Shown here piece after piece: positions 40,366 through 64,000 of a stretch of 64,000 nucleotides of DNA. Both the position numbers and the translations under genes were made by a program. The DNA lies in the NCBI RefSeq assembly GCF_040939455.1, contig NC_134109.1, positions 39,201,501 through 39,265,500 on the forward strand, read 5' to 3'. The notes beneath the pieces were generated by a model, which ran no database searches, was not told the DNA's origin, and was given only the letters and a program-made list of their open reading frames with translations. This DNA comes from Microcebus murinus (lineage: Eukaryota; Chordata; Mammalia; Primates; Cheirogaleidae). Each line of letters opens with the position of its first letter. The first letter of the stretch is position 1.

Positions 40366-43210
40366 GGCAAAGTGGCCAACACTAATGTGACTCTTCAGGC
40401 ACCATGGGGCAACTAGGTGGTGGTGAATCAGTGGAGCTCAAATGTACTGCCAGCCCTCGTGCCTGGTGCCAATAGCATCCAGTGGGTCCTTGAGTAGATC
40501 CTGTGTCTGCAGAAGCAGCAGCAGCAGCTACAGCAGATCCAGCTCACTGAGCAGATCCACATTTAGGTGAACATGTGGGCTTCCCATGCCCTCCACTCAG
40601 GTGTGACCGGGGCCAATACCCTGAAGACTTGGAGCAGCCACACGTCCCAAGAGGTTTCTGTAGCCATAGCTTTGTTCAGCTAGAAAGCTCAAAGTCGAAG
40701 TCTGTCTCTGGATGCCTTGAAACAAGCCAAGCTACCTCATGCCAACATCTTTTCCACTGTCAGCTCTCTGTCCCCAGGACTGATACCATTTGCCCTGAAG
40801 CTGGATGGGACATGGATATTCCTGAATATCATGACTTGCCTCCTGAGTGCTTTGCTACCCCAGGCTCCAGGCTCTGTGCTCTTCAGGAGTCCTTTCTCTA
40901 CTGTGGTGTTAGACCAATCCAAGAAAGGAAAAGGGAAGCCACAGAACATCCTGAGGTTGATGTCAAACCCAAAGACAAAGCCATCTTTTACAAGTATAAA
41001 TTTTTGTACTAAAGCAAGGTATTGGGGACTGATAGCTCTTTGCAGATCCAACTCTGTTCCCACACTGGAGAGATCCTGAGGTGCTTTGTTTGTGGTCATG
41101 ACTTTACCACCAAGGGTAACCTCTAGGTGTGCTTTCATCAATATCTTCAGATAAAGGCAAATTCCCTAGATGTTTGTCAAGTTTCAGGACAAAATGGGAG
41201 CAGGCAATGATGTCCCCCTATGCACTCTTTGTACCTGTCCCCATAGATGTATTGAGTTTCTCCTTAGACAGCAAACTTGTCTTTGTAAAATAGACCTCCT
41301 TTGTAGGGCTATCTCAAAAGTCTCTCTTTGGGAACTAACCCAAAGGACCTCATGGGTGGCCCATTGCCCAACAACCTGTTGCCTAGGCTTTCTCCAGAAA
41401 GTGAAGGTAGACTCACACAACCTGGGGTGGGGTCAAACCATAATTCTCCAAGTGTTAGTGGCTTCCAAGGGAGTGGGACCCTCAAGCCAGGGTCAGGCAC
41501 TATGATATTGCAGTAGCTGGTGGAGAACATCAGTGGAGAGCAAACCTACCACTGACCCCAGCAAATGTCTCATTTTCCACCAAAACTTAAGCTGCCATAG
41601 CTTCCTCAAAATGCATTACCACATCCACACTGCTCCCCAGACTGTTCCAGTGTAAGATCTGTCACTGATCTTTTTCTACCAAAGGCAACTTGAAGACACA
41701 CCTGAGGGTTCAATGAACCAATATACCCATAAAGGTGTGCCTCATCAGTCAAAAGAAATTTATCAATGCGATCATGTTGCAGCAACATGTTCAGATACAC
41801 ATGGGTGGTTAGATTCCCAACACACCCCTGTTAGAGAATTTCTGTGACTTTTTGGGTCCTGAGCCAATGATGTCAGTGAGAATGGCAGTAGAAGTGCCAT
41901 CTGTCAGCATGATATTGTGGAAAGCATCAATGTAGAAGTCAGCTACCAGGATACCCCCAGTAGCTCATCAAAAATCCTTGCCTCTCTTCCCAGCATTCAC
42001 TCAGCATCATTCACTCTAAGGTTTGCCATGATGGCTTCCCTAGATGTCCTGGGGAAAGTGGGTTCTCCCCTTTTGGCCTGTGCAGCAGAGCAGCTGAGAA
42101 TATGGTTTAGTAGAGAGAGACAGCTTGACCAATGACTTGTCCTCACTGATGGGAAATCAGGAGATTCAGAGACAAAAGTCCAGATGCCATGGAAACCACA
42201 TCCTTTCAAGTACTCTCCCTGGCTAATAGCCAGGCAGAAAGCAACAAGTCAGAGTTTCCTGATGCTGGGGGCCAAGCTGGGAACTCTGAAAACAGCCACA
42301 CTGAGATGGAGGGTCAGAGCAATCTCCCATTAGTGTTTATCTGAGCCCAGCCAACCTATGTCAAAGTTGAAGTTCCTGGTGCATTTGTCAGGCCCTTGAC
42401 CATATCCCTGGGCATGACACCTTTGTTGCTGGCCCAAGCAACACCACTCCACACAGCGTGAGAAGAACTTCTCATCTGCCAGTACTCTTCAAATTCACAA
42501 AAGTACTTACACTGGAGAGAAGCCTTTTGTGTGCAACATGTATGGGCAAGTTTTTTACCACCAAACGCAACTTGATGGCAACTATATGGTACATGAGGCA
42601 AACAGTAACTTCTGGCATATCTTGGAAGGAAGCTAGCTATTGAGAGCACCATGGCTCTGTTAGTTATGGATGCAAAGAGTGTGTCAGAAATGTTTCACCA
42701 AAGGAAATTCTGGCCCTTTGGTGAATGTGGACTCTGTTGTGTGGAACCAGCACATCAGCATGCTCAGTAGTGGTCTGGCCATGAAGAATGACGAGATCTC
42801 TGTGATCCAGAGCAGTGGTATTCTCACCCTTTCAGTTTCCCTGGGGCCAACATAGTTGTGAATGGGACCAAGATGGATGGCTCCTAACCAGGAAACAGTG
42901 CTCAAGTGCTACTGACAGTGTTCACAAACTCCAGTTTCCCTCACTTGGAAGAAAACAGATTGTGATCAGTTAAGCCAAAGAGGACCTTGCATGGAAGGAG
43001 AAATGAAGTCAGGGTGAAATCTCTGGCATCTATGCTTTGTTTTCTTGAGAAACCCATCTCCTCCTCCTATTTTCTTTTTTCCTACTGATGTGCAAATGAT
43101 ATTTGCAGTTGTGACAGCAACCTCAGGCAGTCTTACCATCATGATTGTTGCTATGCTGCTTTGCAACAAATAAAAATGAACAAACAAATTTATCCAAGAC
43201 AAATAAAGAC
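40366..43210 (+). pseudogene. SALL4 pseudogene: SALL4 processed pseudogene, 5'-truncated
   Basis: Intronless copy of the SALL4 coding sequence from roughly codon 210 to the C-terminus, plus 3' UTR. SALL4 itself is a C2H2 zinc-finger repressor of stem and germ cells. Recognisable segments in order: VANTNVTLQA (40375), the Q-rich QQLQQIQLTEQI (40520-40560), VNMWASHALHS, LKQAKLPHANI (40720), the zinc-finger region near 41050-41130, GTNPKDL...PESEG (41330-41410), SSSSK...LPSIHSAS and FAMMASLD (41960-42040), NVDSVVWNQ and EISVIQS (42740-42820). Frame changes and stops are frequent, for example CAG to TAG at 40495 and 40564. AATAAA occurs near 43170 and 43201, so the 3' end is near 43.2 kb or beyond. 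Its 5' end abuts the 5' end of an opposite-strand L1. Confidence 0.93.
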
Positions 43211-43535
43211 TAGATTTTCTTTTTCAATTTTGGAAAGAAGGGGCTCTTGAAGGTAGCTTTATTACTTGCAACAAAGTATACACAGAAACTTTGTGCAACG
43301 TAGAGTGACTATTTCCAAAGACTGTTAACTATTTCAAGGTGGAACAGTTGGAGGTTATTGAACCACAGTGGAAAAGACAAGTACTTAGCCTAGTTGGGGG
43401 GAGGGGTACCATATACTTACATGTAACTTATAGGTGGGTAAATGGCAAAGGTCTGTCATCTATTTAGGGACCTGTTTTATATCCCCCTACACCTGCCACC
43501 TATCTTTTGTTTTGTTTTTTGAATGTACTTTTTAG

Positions 43536-44267
43536 CACATTGACTGCCATACTAGAAAATTTTTTTTTCTTTGGGGCCACAGTGTTTTATTATGAAAATA
43601 GAATGAAAACTTCAAAAATAAAATGATCCTATCTAATTTAATGAAAATTGTTTATTTATTTATTTATTTTTTTGAGACAGTCTCACTTTGTTGCCCAGGC
43701 TAGAGTGAGTGCCATGGCATCAGCCTACCTCACAGCAACCTCAAACTCCTGGGCTCAGGCAATCCTCCTGCCTCAGCCTCCTGAGTAGCATGTGCCACCA
43801 TGCCTGGTTAATTTTTTCTATGTATATTAGTTGGCCAATTAATTTCTTTCTCTTTATAGTAGAGACGGGGTCTCGTTCTTGCTCAGGCTGGTTTCAAACT
43901 CCTGACCTTGAGCAATCCGCCCGCCTAGGACTCCCAGAGTGCTAGGATTACAGGCTTGAACCACTGCGCCTGGCCGAAAAATTGTTTATTTTTTATTGTT
44001 TTCTGTGCATGAGTTATATGCAATTAAATTGTCAATATTAATTGTAACAATAAGAACAACAACAAGTAGTATTTTCACGAACAAACTGCAGCGTTTTGCC
44101 CAGGGGACCACCCATCACATAACATGTATGCTATAGCATGGCAGCGTGAGTTGCCTATGCACCACGCAGGTCCCAAGGTAAAGAGACTTGTGAGTTACAT
44201 ATACTTCATGAGGCCCTGGACTCAAAACTAGCATGAGTTAAATACAATTCATTTGGCAGTTAATGTG
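43536..44267. mobile_element. Short TIR element with TTAA-like flanks, interrupted by an Alu
   Basis: The left end CACATTGACTGCCA (43536-43549) is the inverted repeat, with one mismatch, of the right end TGGCAGTTAATGTG (44254-44267). It is flanked by TTAG (43532) and TTAA (44268). Without the Alu it is about 410 bp and has no reading frame. TTAA targets are used by piggyBac-type elements, so this may be a non-autonomous member, but the TIR does not match a family I can name. Confidence 0.5.
43658..43975 (-). mobile_element. Alu SINE with target-site duplication
   Basis: Reverse Alu, flanked by GAAAATTGTTTATT (43643-43656) and a near-identical GAAAAATTGTTTATT (43976-43990). It sits inside the TIR element. 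Confidence 0.93.
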
Positions 44268-44271
44268 TTAA

Positions 44272-45399
44272 AAAAAACAGCAAAATACTAACGCTATAGA
44301 ATTACAAAATTTTTTCAATCCTATATCCTTACTTAAGTAGGATGCTCTCAAATGGACTTATTTTAGTCCTTAGGAAGTTAGTGTGTATGTTGCTACTTAT
44401 TTAAATATAATTTAATTGGAGCCCCAAGAGTGCCATGTAATTCCCACACTTCCCAGATGCCTTTGTCTTCCTCAACACCTAAGCAGGGAATCTCAGGTGG
44501 CTTAATTTAGTTTGCCAATGTCTAATTTATTGAATATGAGTAGGGATGAAACTCATGGAAGGGTATGTTTTTTTAAATCACAGGTTCACATATTAATTTT
44601 TTAAAAATTTCCTTGGTGAGACTTATGCCAAGTAATTATGAAGATTTTTTTTCTGAGTATTGCATGGAGGCTATGAAGTTGGAACAGGCAAGTCTTGAGT
44701 GTGAAACGTTTAATTTACTGATATTGTTTATTTGTTATTTTTGTAGTCAGTATCTATTTTCCTATTTAATGACCACTGAATATTGCCAGGCTCTGTCTTA
44801 AACCTAGGAATTGGCATATTGGTGGGAGCAGCTGGATTATTCAAGATGTTCTTGTGATTCCTTTCTTTAAAATCCCCTTTTGTACCTGTAATACTAATAA
44901 TATGATGCAAATGATGAAATGTTGTTCTTCCTTTAACAAGGAAGGAGAAAAGACTCTTGTAACTACTGAGTGGGGAAGTCTTTCCCTTTTATGTGGAAGG
45001 TCTTTAGTGAAGTATGTATCAAGACTGTTACCCAAAGTTCTGTCTCTTAGTTTTTACACCTGACTTTAGGATCTCTCAATTTTTTTTCCGAGTTGTGCCT
45101 TTTCTTCCTGAATTGTAAGTGAACACAATAATAGTACCTGTTTACACCATAAAGTGATATTTTTTAAGAGAACACTGTTAGCTTTCTCACTGTTGAGCTA
45201 ATAATGCCTAGTGAATGTATATCTACAGAGAAACACTTTTAGTTGTACTTGCTGATGCTGTCTGTTGAAAAATAAATTTTGAGTTTTTTTCCAACTATAA
45301 AATAGAAATTTGTCCTTCATTCTTAGAACAATAGGATGCCATTGATGTGTTTTAAGGTGTGTGTGTGTGTGGGAGGGGGAGGATATTAAATTTGCATTT
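44272..45399. other. Intergenic DNA, nothing recognised
   Basis: AT-rich, with a short (GT)n near 45357-45371. No gene. Confidence 0.4.
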
Positions 45400-45768
45400 A
45401 AGAATTGCTCTGTTGTGGGATGGATAGAGAATGGACAGGAGGGCAAGAATAGATACGTGGCAAAACCAATTTGGAAGCTAGTACAACAATTCAGGTGAGA
45501 GGGTGATGATAACTCAGACTAATATGGTGGCAATTGAAATGGAGGGAAATGGATGGATCTGGAAGATATTTAAGAGGAAAACACCAGTAGGACTTATGAC
45601 AGATTAGATATGGAGGATGATAGGAGAGGAACATTGTCAAAGATGACACCTAGGTTTTTTATATATGCTAATGGATACAGGTCCCCTTCATGAAAAGAGA
45701 GAACAATGAAAAAGGCCAGAATCAGTAGGGGGAGGGAAACATCAGTTGTGTTTTGTGTAGTGCTATGG
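45400..45768 (+). repeat. Ancient mammalian interspersed repeat (unnamed)
   Basis: Contains 'acaattcaggtgagagggtg', 'gatggatctggaagatattt' and 'aagatgacacctaggttttt'. This is a common old mammalian repeat, probably the downstream part of the element seen at 17.2 kb. Confidence 0.5.
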
Positions 45769-46150
45769 TTTGAATGCTTGTGTTCCTCCAAAATTTGTGT
45801 TGAAACTTAATCTCCAATGCAATATTATTAAGAGGTATATCCTTAGGAGGTTATTTGGCCATGAAGGCTTGGTATTAGTGCCCTTATAAAGGGGATTGAG
45901 GTAGCAAGTTTTCCCTTCCCTCCCTTCTGCCCCTTCTGTCAGGTGAGGACACAACATTTGTTCTCTCTGGAGGATGCAGTAGTAAGGTGCCCTCTTGGAA
46001 GTAGAGAGTGAACCCTTATTAGACACAATCTGCTGGCACTTTGATCTTGGACTTTGTAGCCTCCAGAACTGTGAGAAATAAATTTCTATTATTTATGAAT
46101 TACCTACTCTGTGGTATTTTGTTATAGTGCAGGAATGCACTGAGACAGCT
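45769..46150 (+). repeat. MaLR (MLT1/MST-like) LTR, near complete
   Basis: Starts 'tgctatggtttgaatgcttg', contains 'agtgcccttataaaggggat', 'cttggactttgtagcctcca' and 'gaactgtgagaaataaattt', and ends 'cactgagaca'. Solo LTR without internal sequence. Confidence 0.8.
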
Positions 46151-48039
46151 TGTCATGTCAGCAATTAGATATATGGGTCTGGAACTCAGATGCTAGGTAT
46201 AATGGAAAGTTGCTATTCATTTTGACTCCCTAGCATTTAAATCCACTTCTATGTTTGGAGAATTTCTTCCTTTAATAGTCTGGGAGAATGAAAAGAGGGA
46301 TGTGGCATAGGCTTCTTTAATCAAACATACCCGCCTAAGATTTTGAATTGGGAATGAGTGACATCAGGAAGTGTACCCTAGGGAGAATCCTTTCTGGCAG
46401 TGGTGACAGTTAAAGTAAGATACTGTTTCTAGGGCAGTTGTGGTATTGCTCATGGTAGTGATGTGAACTGAAACTCTTAGTGCTTGGTTGTGGTGGTGTT
46501 ATCTTGACCACCAAATCTGTGGTGTGAATTTGGGCATTGCTCCTTGCTGTATAGCCTCTGACACCAGGTCTCTAGCTATTCTGGGAATTTTTGTGATACA
46601 CAGTATACTTTTAACAAATTCTATTTTTGCTTAAATTGGTCAGAATCAACTTTTATTGTTTGCAGCTACTGACTTGGATTGATGCTAGAGGTCTGGGCTA
46701 GGGATATACATTTGTGAATCGTCTGTGTAGTGGTTGTATTAGAAACCAAGTACAGAATGAGAAAGGCTCTAAGATAGAGCCTGAGGAATTTATAACATTT
46801 AATGGCTGAATAGAAGGAGATGAGCCTGAAAGAAGAGGTAGAGAACATTACTAAAGCTAGGAGAAAAGTAAGATAAACACTATTGTGTTTTAACAAGAAG
46901 GAGTTATAAATACCGTTGAGTGCTGAGGAAAGGTCACATCAAGTAAAGACTAAAACATGTTCATTGTATTTAGTGACATGAGGTCATTGTCATCCTTAAC
47001 AAGAATAAATGTTATGGCATAATAGCATTGGAAGGAAGATTGGAATAAGTTGAGAAGTGAGTTAGGAGGGAGACAGTGCGTGTCTAGGAACAGGTTGGCT
47101 GTGAGAGAAATATGTGGGTGAGAGAAATATGATGTTGACTGATAAGACCTTTAATGTCTAGGAAGATCCTTCCTTCCTTCTCTTCTGCAGAGAGTTTTAA
47201 TGGAGTCAAATACAGAGAAAAAAAGGATGGGAGGAGGATACAGCTAAGAAAAGACCATTATATTTGGAATACAAATATTTTATTACCTGAGAAAGTAGTT
47301 AAAGGTGATGGGATCATAGTAGAATTGAAAAAATCAGTGAGGAAAGGAGTGAAGAGGAATTGTAGGTGGGAGACACAAGCTTTCTGTTTGTTAAATTTAG
47401 CAATAAAAAGAAGAAAAAGGAATACTGTTTAATTAGAATGAGCCACAGTTTTAAATAAGGTATTTCTTTAGATTTTGATTTGCGTCTATGGATCAAGAGA
47501 CAAAGGTGCTATTAATAGGTAAGGAGAGATTTTTGTCTTATGGGAGTACTTTTCCAGAAAGTGATTTGTTAGGATAAACGCTTATTAGAGTCAAAGTTCT
47601 ATAAGTTTTCAAATGGAGTACTATATTTCCTTGGAGGGGGGAGGGAGGGAAGAGAGGGAGAAATAAAATTTATTTAAAACTCTCTAGTAGATGGAGCATT
47701 TTCATTGCTTTTCCAGAAGAGATTTTTGGAATGGGATAGGTAGTAGTGGTGTTGGTAGAACTCAGGCATGTTTTTATGAGAGTAATTAGGATATGCATAG
47801 ATGTAAATTTAAATGCAAATAAATTGATTTTCAGATCTTGGTAAGGTGTTGTTTCGAGATTTTGATAAATTTTCATAAGAAAATCTAGGGTTAAGTTCAA
47901 GAGAATTAACTCTTTTGACCTATCAAATTTTCTTGAGTCATAGTAATGTGATGCCAGCAAGACTAAATAACTTTACTATTCATACTTATTCTCTTATGCT
48001 TTCCTTAAAAGGTGTAGTTAATAAATAGAAACAAATATA
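46151..48039. other. Intergenic DNA, nothing recognised
   Basis: No gene. Purine-rich, with old-repeat-like scraps near 46.8-47.4 kb that I cannot assign. Confidence 0.35.
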
Positions 48040-49065
48040 ATCTGGGTTAATATCTAAAATATATAAGGACCTCAAACAACTGAGTTGCAAGAAAACAATC
48101 TAATTGAAATAATGGGCAAAAGACCTGAATAGACATTTCTTAAATGTGCAACAGATATTTTAAGAAATGCTCAAGATCACTAGTCATCAGGGAAATGCAA
48201 ATCAAAACCACAATGAGATACTTTACACCTATTAGAATGGCTATGATAAAAAACATAAGTGTTGGCAAGGATGTGGAGAAAAGGGAAAGTTTTACACTGT
48301 GAGAAAGTAAATTGGTACAGCCATTAAGGAAAACTGTATGGAGATTGCTCAAAAAATTAAAAATAGAACTATCATATAATCCAGTAATCCCATTTTGGAA
48401 TGCATATCTAAAGAATGCAAAATCAGTACATTGAAGGATATCTGCATTCCTACATTCATTGCACCATTATTCAGGATAGCCAAGATATGAAATTGATCCA
48501 CGTGTTAATCAATGGATGAATGGATAAAGAAAATGCGGTATATATATGCAATGCTATACTACCCAGCCTTGAAAAAGAAGGAAATCCTGTCATATGTGAC
48601 AATATGGATGAATCTGAAGGACATAATGCTAAATGACAGAAATCAGGCACAGAAAGACAAATACTACATGATCACACTTATGTATGGAATCTAAAAAAGT
48701 AAACTCATAGGAACAGAGAGTAGAATGGTGGTTGCCGCGGGCTGATGGGGAGAGGGGAGAAGTTGGTCCAAGGGTATGAAGTTTCTCTTAGGATGAAAAA
48801 GTCTGGAGAGTTATATTGTACAGTATGGTGACTATAGTTAATAGTATTGTACTGTGTACTTGAAATTTGCCGAGAGTAGATCTTAAATGTTAACACACAC
48901 GAAAATGATTCACTATGTGAGGTGAAGGATATGTTACACAAATTAACTTAATTGTAGTAATCATTTCACAGTGTATACATACATTAAAATATCATGTATT
49001 CCATAAATATATATAACTTTTGTCAATTATACTTCAATAAAACTGGAAAAAATAAGTAAAAGAGT
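48040..49065 (+). mobile_element. L1 LINE 3' fragment (old L1M type)
   Basis: End of ORF2 and the 3' UTR: 'atgggcaaaagacctgaata', 'gaaatgcaaatcaaaaccac', 'atggatgaatggataaagaa', 'actacatgatcacacttatg', ending 'cttcaataaaactgg' with an A-rich tail. Confidence 0.9.
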
Positions 49066-49689
49066 TTTCACATACACATAAGAAAACTAAATCTATTAAA
49101 TTTTTGCATCATCAAAACTTACGTTAGCTTTGAGGACTACTATTGGTACCAACTAATGAGGAACGTTTTGGCACATTATAATAAAACTGGTTATGTATAT
49201 CTGATCTGAGTACTTAAGCAAGAAAAACTTCTCAAATTTTTCATTTTAATTTGTGAAACAAGTTAGGTTGTGGTGACTTGAGACAATTATTTAGATAATT
49301 TAAGATTAAAAACATTTCCAACAGAGATATATAAAGGATTAAGGTAATCTAGAGGACTGACTGGTTTAAGTTATTTTGTCTCCACTCTTTATTTCACCGT
49401 GGATACACAAAGTTTAAGAGCAAAAATTATCTACAGACGGCATTTTTGACAGAAAATGGGCTATATTTGAAATTGAATAAAACTTTCGTTTGATCAAAAT
49501 GTCTTGGAATCATGCTTGCTTTTCAAGCTGTTTTGAAAGATGCCGAATTCAAAATTCAATTTTGATTATTGATTTGAATGTTTTTATCATTGTCACGTTA
49601 GAATATCAATTTTCTTGCTGTTCTCCAAAATATTTTTAAAACCTGTTACGTTACAAGAGGAGTGAATAGCCTTTTAAAAAACGACTTCT
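49066..49689. other. Upstream flank of C14orf39, nothing recognised
   Basis: AT-rich unique sequence leading into the CpG island. No gene or confident repeat. Confidence 0.4.
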
Positions 49690-50360
49690 CTGCCTGCCGC
49701 ACCCATTCCGGCTTGAGGGGCTCGGTCCACGCTCCAACCCGCGCCGGGGAGCGATAGCCGCGCGCCGATGCTCTCGCCGAGGGCGCGATCTCGTTCTTCC
49801 GCGCGACCCGCCGCTCCCGCCGCGTGCTCCGCGGGGTCTCTCAGGGCTGGCGCCAGGGGTGTGGGGGTGGGGCCGAGCGCAGCCGGCCGGGGCTCTGGCC
49901 GATTGTCGTCAGGATCTGTCGTCGTGTCCCCGGCGCCCGGGACCTTGAGTGGCCTTTGGGACCCCAGGGAGGGAGGGTGTGGAAGTTCCAGTCCAGAGGG
50001 GCCATTTAGGTGGGTAGGAAAGGGAGCTGTGTGTGGTGGTTTATTCCCTGGGCAGGCGGCTCTGAAGGAGAGTGTGTGTGCTTGTGAGGGGACGCTGGCG
50101 GGCCCTGTCCCTCAGAGCCATCGCGGCCGCGTTCTGGGGGCCTTTCTCGCCTTATCCCGATGGTTGGGATCCGACCCCGGAGCTGCGGGCACGGCCGCGG
50201 GGAGGAGAGTTGCGGACTGAGGAGAGCGGCGCGCGTGCGGGCGGCCTCGGGCGAGGGGGAGCGAGTATGCAGGGCGGGCGGGCGGTCGTCGGCGAGCCGA
50301 TTTCCCTCTGCCAAACGCGCGGGCAAGGGCTCCGCGGATCTCCGGGGAATGGCAGATAGG
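49690..50360 (+). promoter_or_regulatory. CpG-island promoter and probable first (non-coding) exon of C14orf39
   Basis: CpG-dense block beginning abruptly after AT-rich DNA at about 49690. It lies 0.5-1.2 kb upstream of the first coding exon of C14orf39 and is the only promoter-like sequence before it. Plausible splice donors exist (for example TTTAG|GTGGGT at about 50008), but the exon cannot be fixed from sequence alone. Open frames inside the island are GC artefacts. Confidence 0.65.
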
Positions 50361-50897
50361 AACTGCGCCTCAGGCGTATTTTGTAACGCGAGTTGGCAGT
50401 CCTGTGAAAACTTCCACTGTGTAGATTCTTGGTGGTGAATTCGTAAATTTAAAATTGCACCGTTTCTCTAGGTTTTACCTTGCTGTTGGGGAAGGACTTC
50501 CTTTAGGACTCTTACTACATGTGGTAGTGCACACGCCAGGAAGGGACATATTCGAGATTTATGTCAAAGGGCCATGCTTTGGAGAAATCTGGGAGTCTGT
50601 AGACCCCAGAAGAGTCACTTATTGCAGTACCACATATAAACAATTATGCAGGCGCCCCTCTTCCCTGAAGTTTCAGTCAGGCAATGGCGTGCGACAATTG
50701 TTTATTCCGTGCCTGTAAGGCTGAGCTAGGAATGTAGCTATGTGCTGAAAGGGCCCCTTTCCTCCCCAGTTCTTGCTCTAACCATATTTTTCTGTGAAGA
50801 ATGCTATATTTAAAAGGTTGTAACAGAATATTTGCCGTTTTGCGTGTGACTTCAGAAAAATCTTATAATTTTTTTTTCTTTTGACATAGTAGCCAAC

Positions 50898-63736
<12,839 letters not shown>

Positions 63737-64000
63737 GTATATATTTTGTTATATATTTACAATTTATGTATTAATGTGTAAGTATAATGGTATGTTGGTT
63801 GATGGTCTTAGAAGAGCTATTTTTAAGAAAGGTTAAATATGGGGAAAGGCTTGAGTTAATTTATTTGCCTTAGAGTACCTTTGGAGCCGAAATGTATTTT
63901 AGGTACTGAATATATTCAACTTTGAGTTTGGGGGAATAGTTTAGCTTTCTTTGAGGTGTGAGGAATGCAGATGAAGAAAGAACAAGATGTAGCTTAATAA
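63737..64000 (+). other. C14orf39 intron running off the window
   Basis: Starts with donor GTATAT. The next exon of C14orf39 lies beyond the right edge. Confidence 0.7.

Noticed and set aside
40575..41505. Frames of 110-145 codons as zinc-finger genes
   Set aside because: They are pieces of a frame-broken SALL4 retrocopy. No complete zinc finger with intact cysteines and histidines spans them in one frame.
49768..50359. Open frames up to 150 codons in the C14orf39 CpG island
   Set aside because: Same GC artefact. The gene's true start codon is in the next exon at 50898.

Overview
The window is nuclear DNA of a primate, most likely a strepsirrhine (lemur or galago). The dimeric Alu copies carry the prosimian-type signature: a 'GTGCCGTGGCGTCAGCCTAG' block and a 'TAGTTGGCCAATTAATTTCT' linker, unlike human Alu. 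Gene content and order match the 14q23.1 region of human: SIX6 and C14orf39 (SIX6OS1) lie about 25 kb apart and are divergently transcribed. Here SIX6 is on the minus strand and C14orf39 on the plus strand.

Layout. 1-16.8 kb is repeat-rich gene-poor DNA: Alu, old L1, MaLR LTRs, hAT DNA transposons and MIR. It holds one full-length but dead processed copy of PPID (cyclophilin 40). 16.8-28.8 kb is almost free of young repeats. It contains an orphan CpG island (17.76-18.89 kb), the complete two-exon SIX6 gene (CDS 24164 to 22354, 246 codons) with its own CpG island and promoter, and several stretches that look like developmental regulatory DNA. 28.8-49.7 kb is again repeat-rich: a minus-strand L1 broken by two Alus, a 5'-truncated SALL4 processed pseudogene running head-to-head with that L1, and a short TIR element with TTAA-like flanks. 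49.7-64.0 kb is the 5' part of C14orf39. It has a CpG-island promoter and seven coding exons that join in phase (225 codons), and the gene runs off the right edge.

Function. SIX6 is a SIX-family homeodomain transcription factor of eye, hypothalamus and pituitary. C14orf39/SIX6OS1 is a meiotic synaptonemal-complex central-element protein. They are neighbours without an evident common pathway. Exon structures were read by hand from splice-site motifs and reading-frame continuity, and repeat families are named from recognised consensus patterns. The first, non-coding exon of C14orf39 and the UTR ends of SIX6 could not be fixed.
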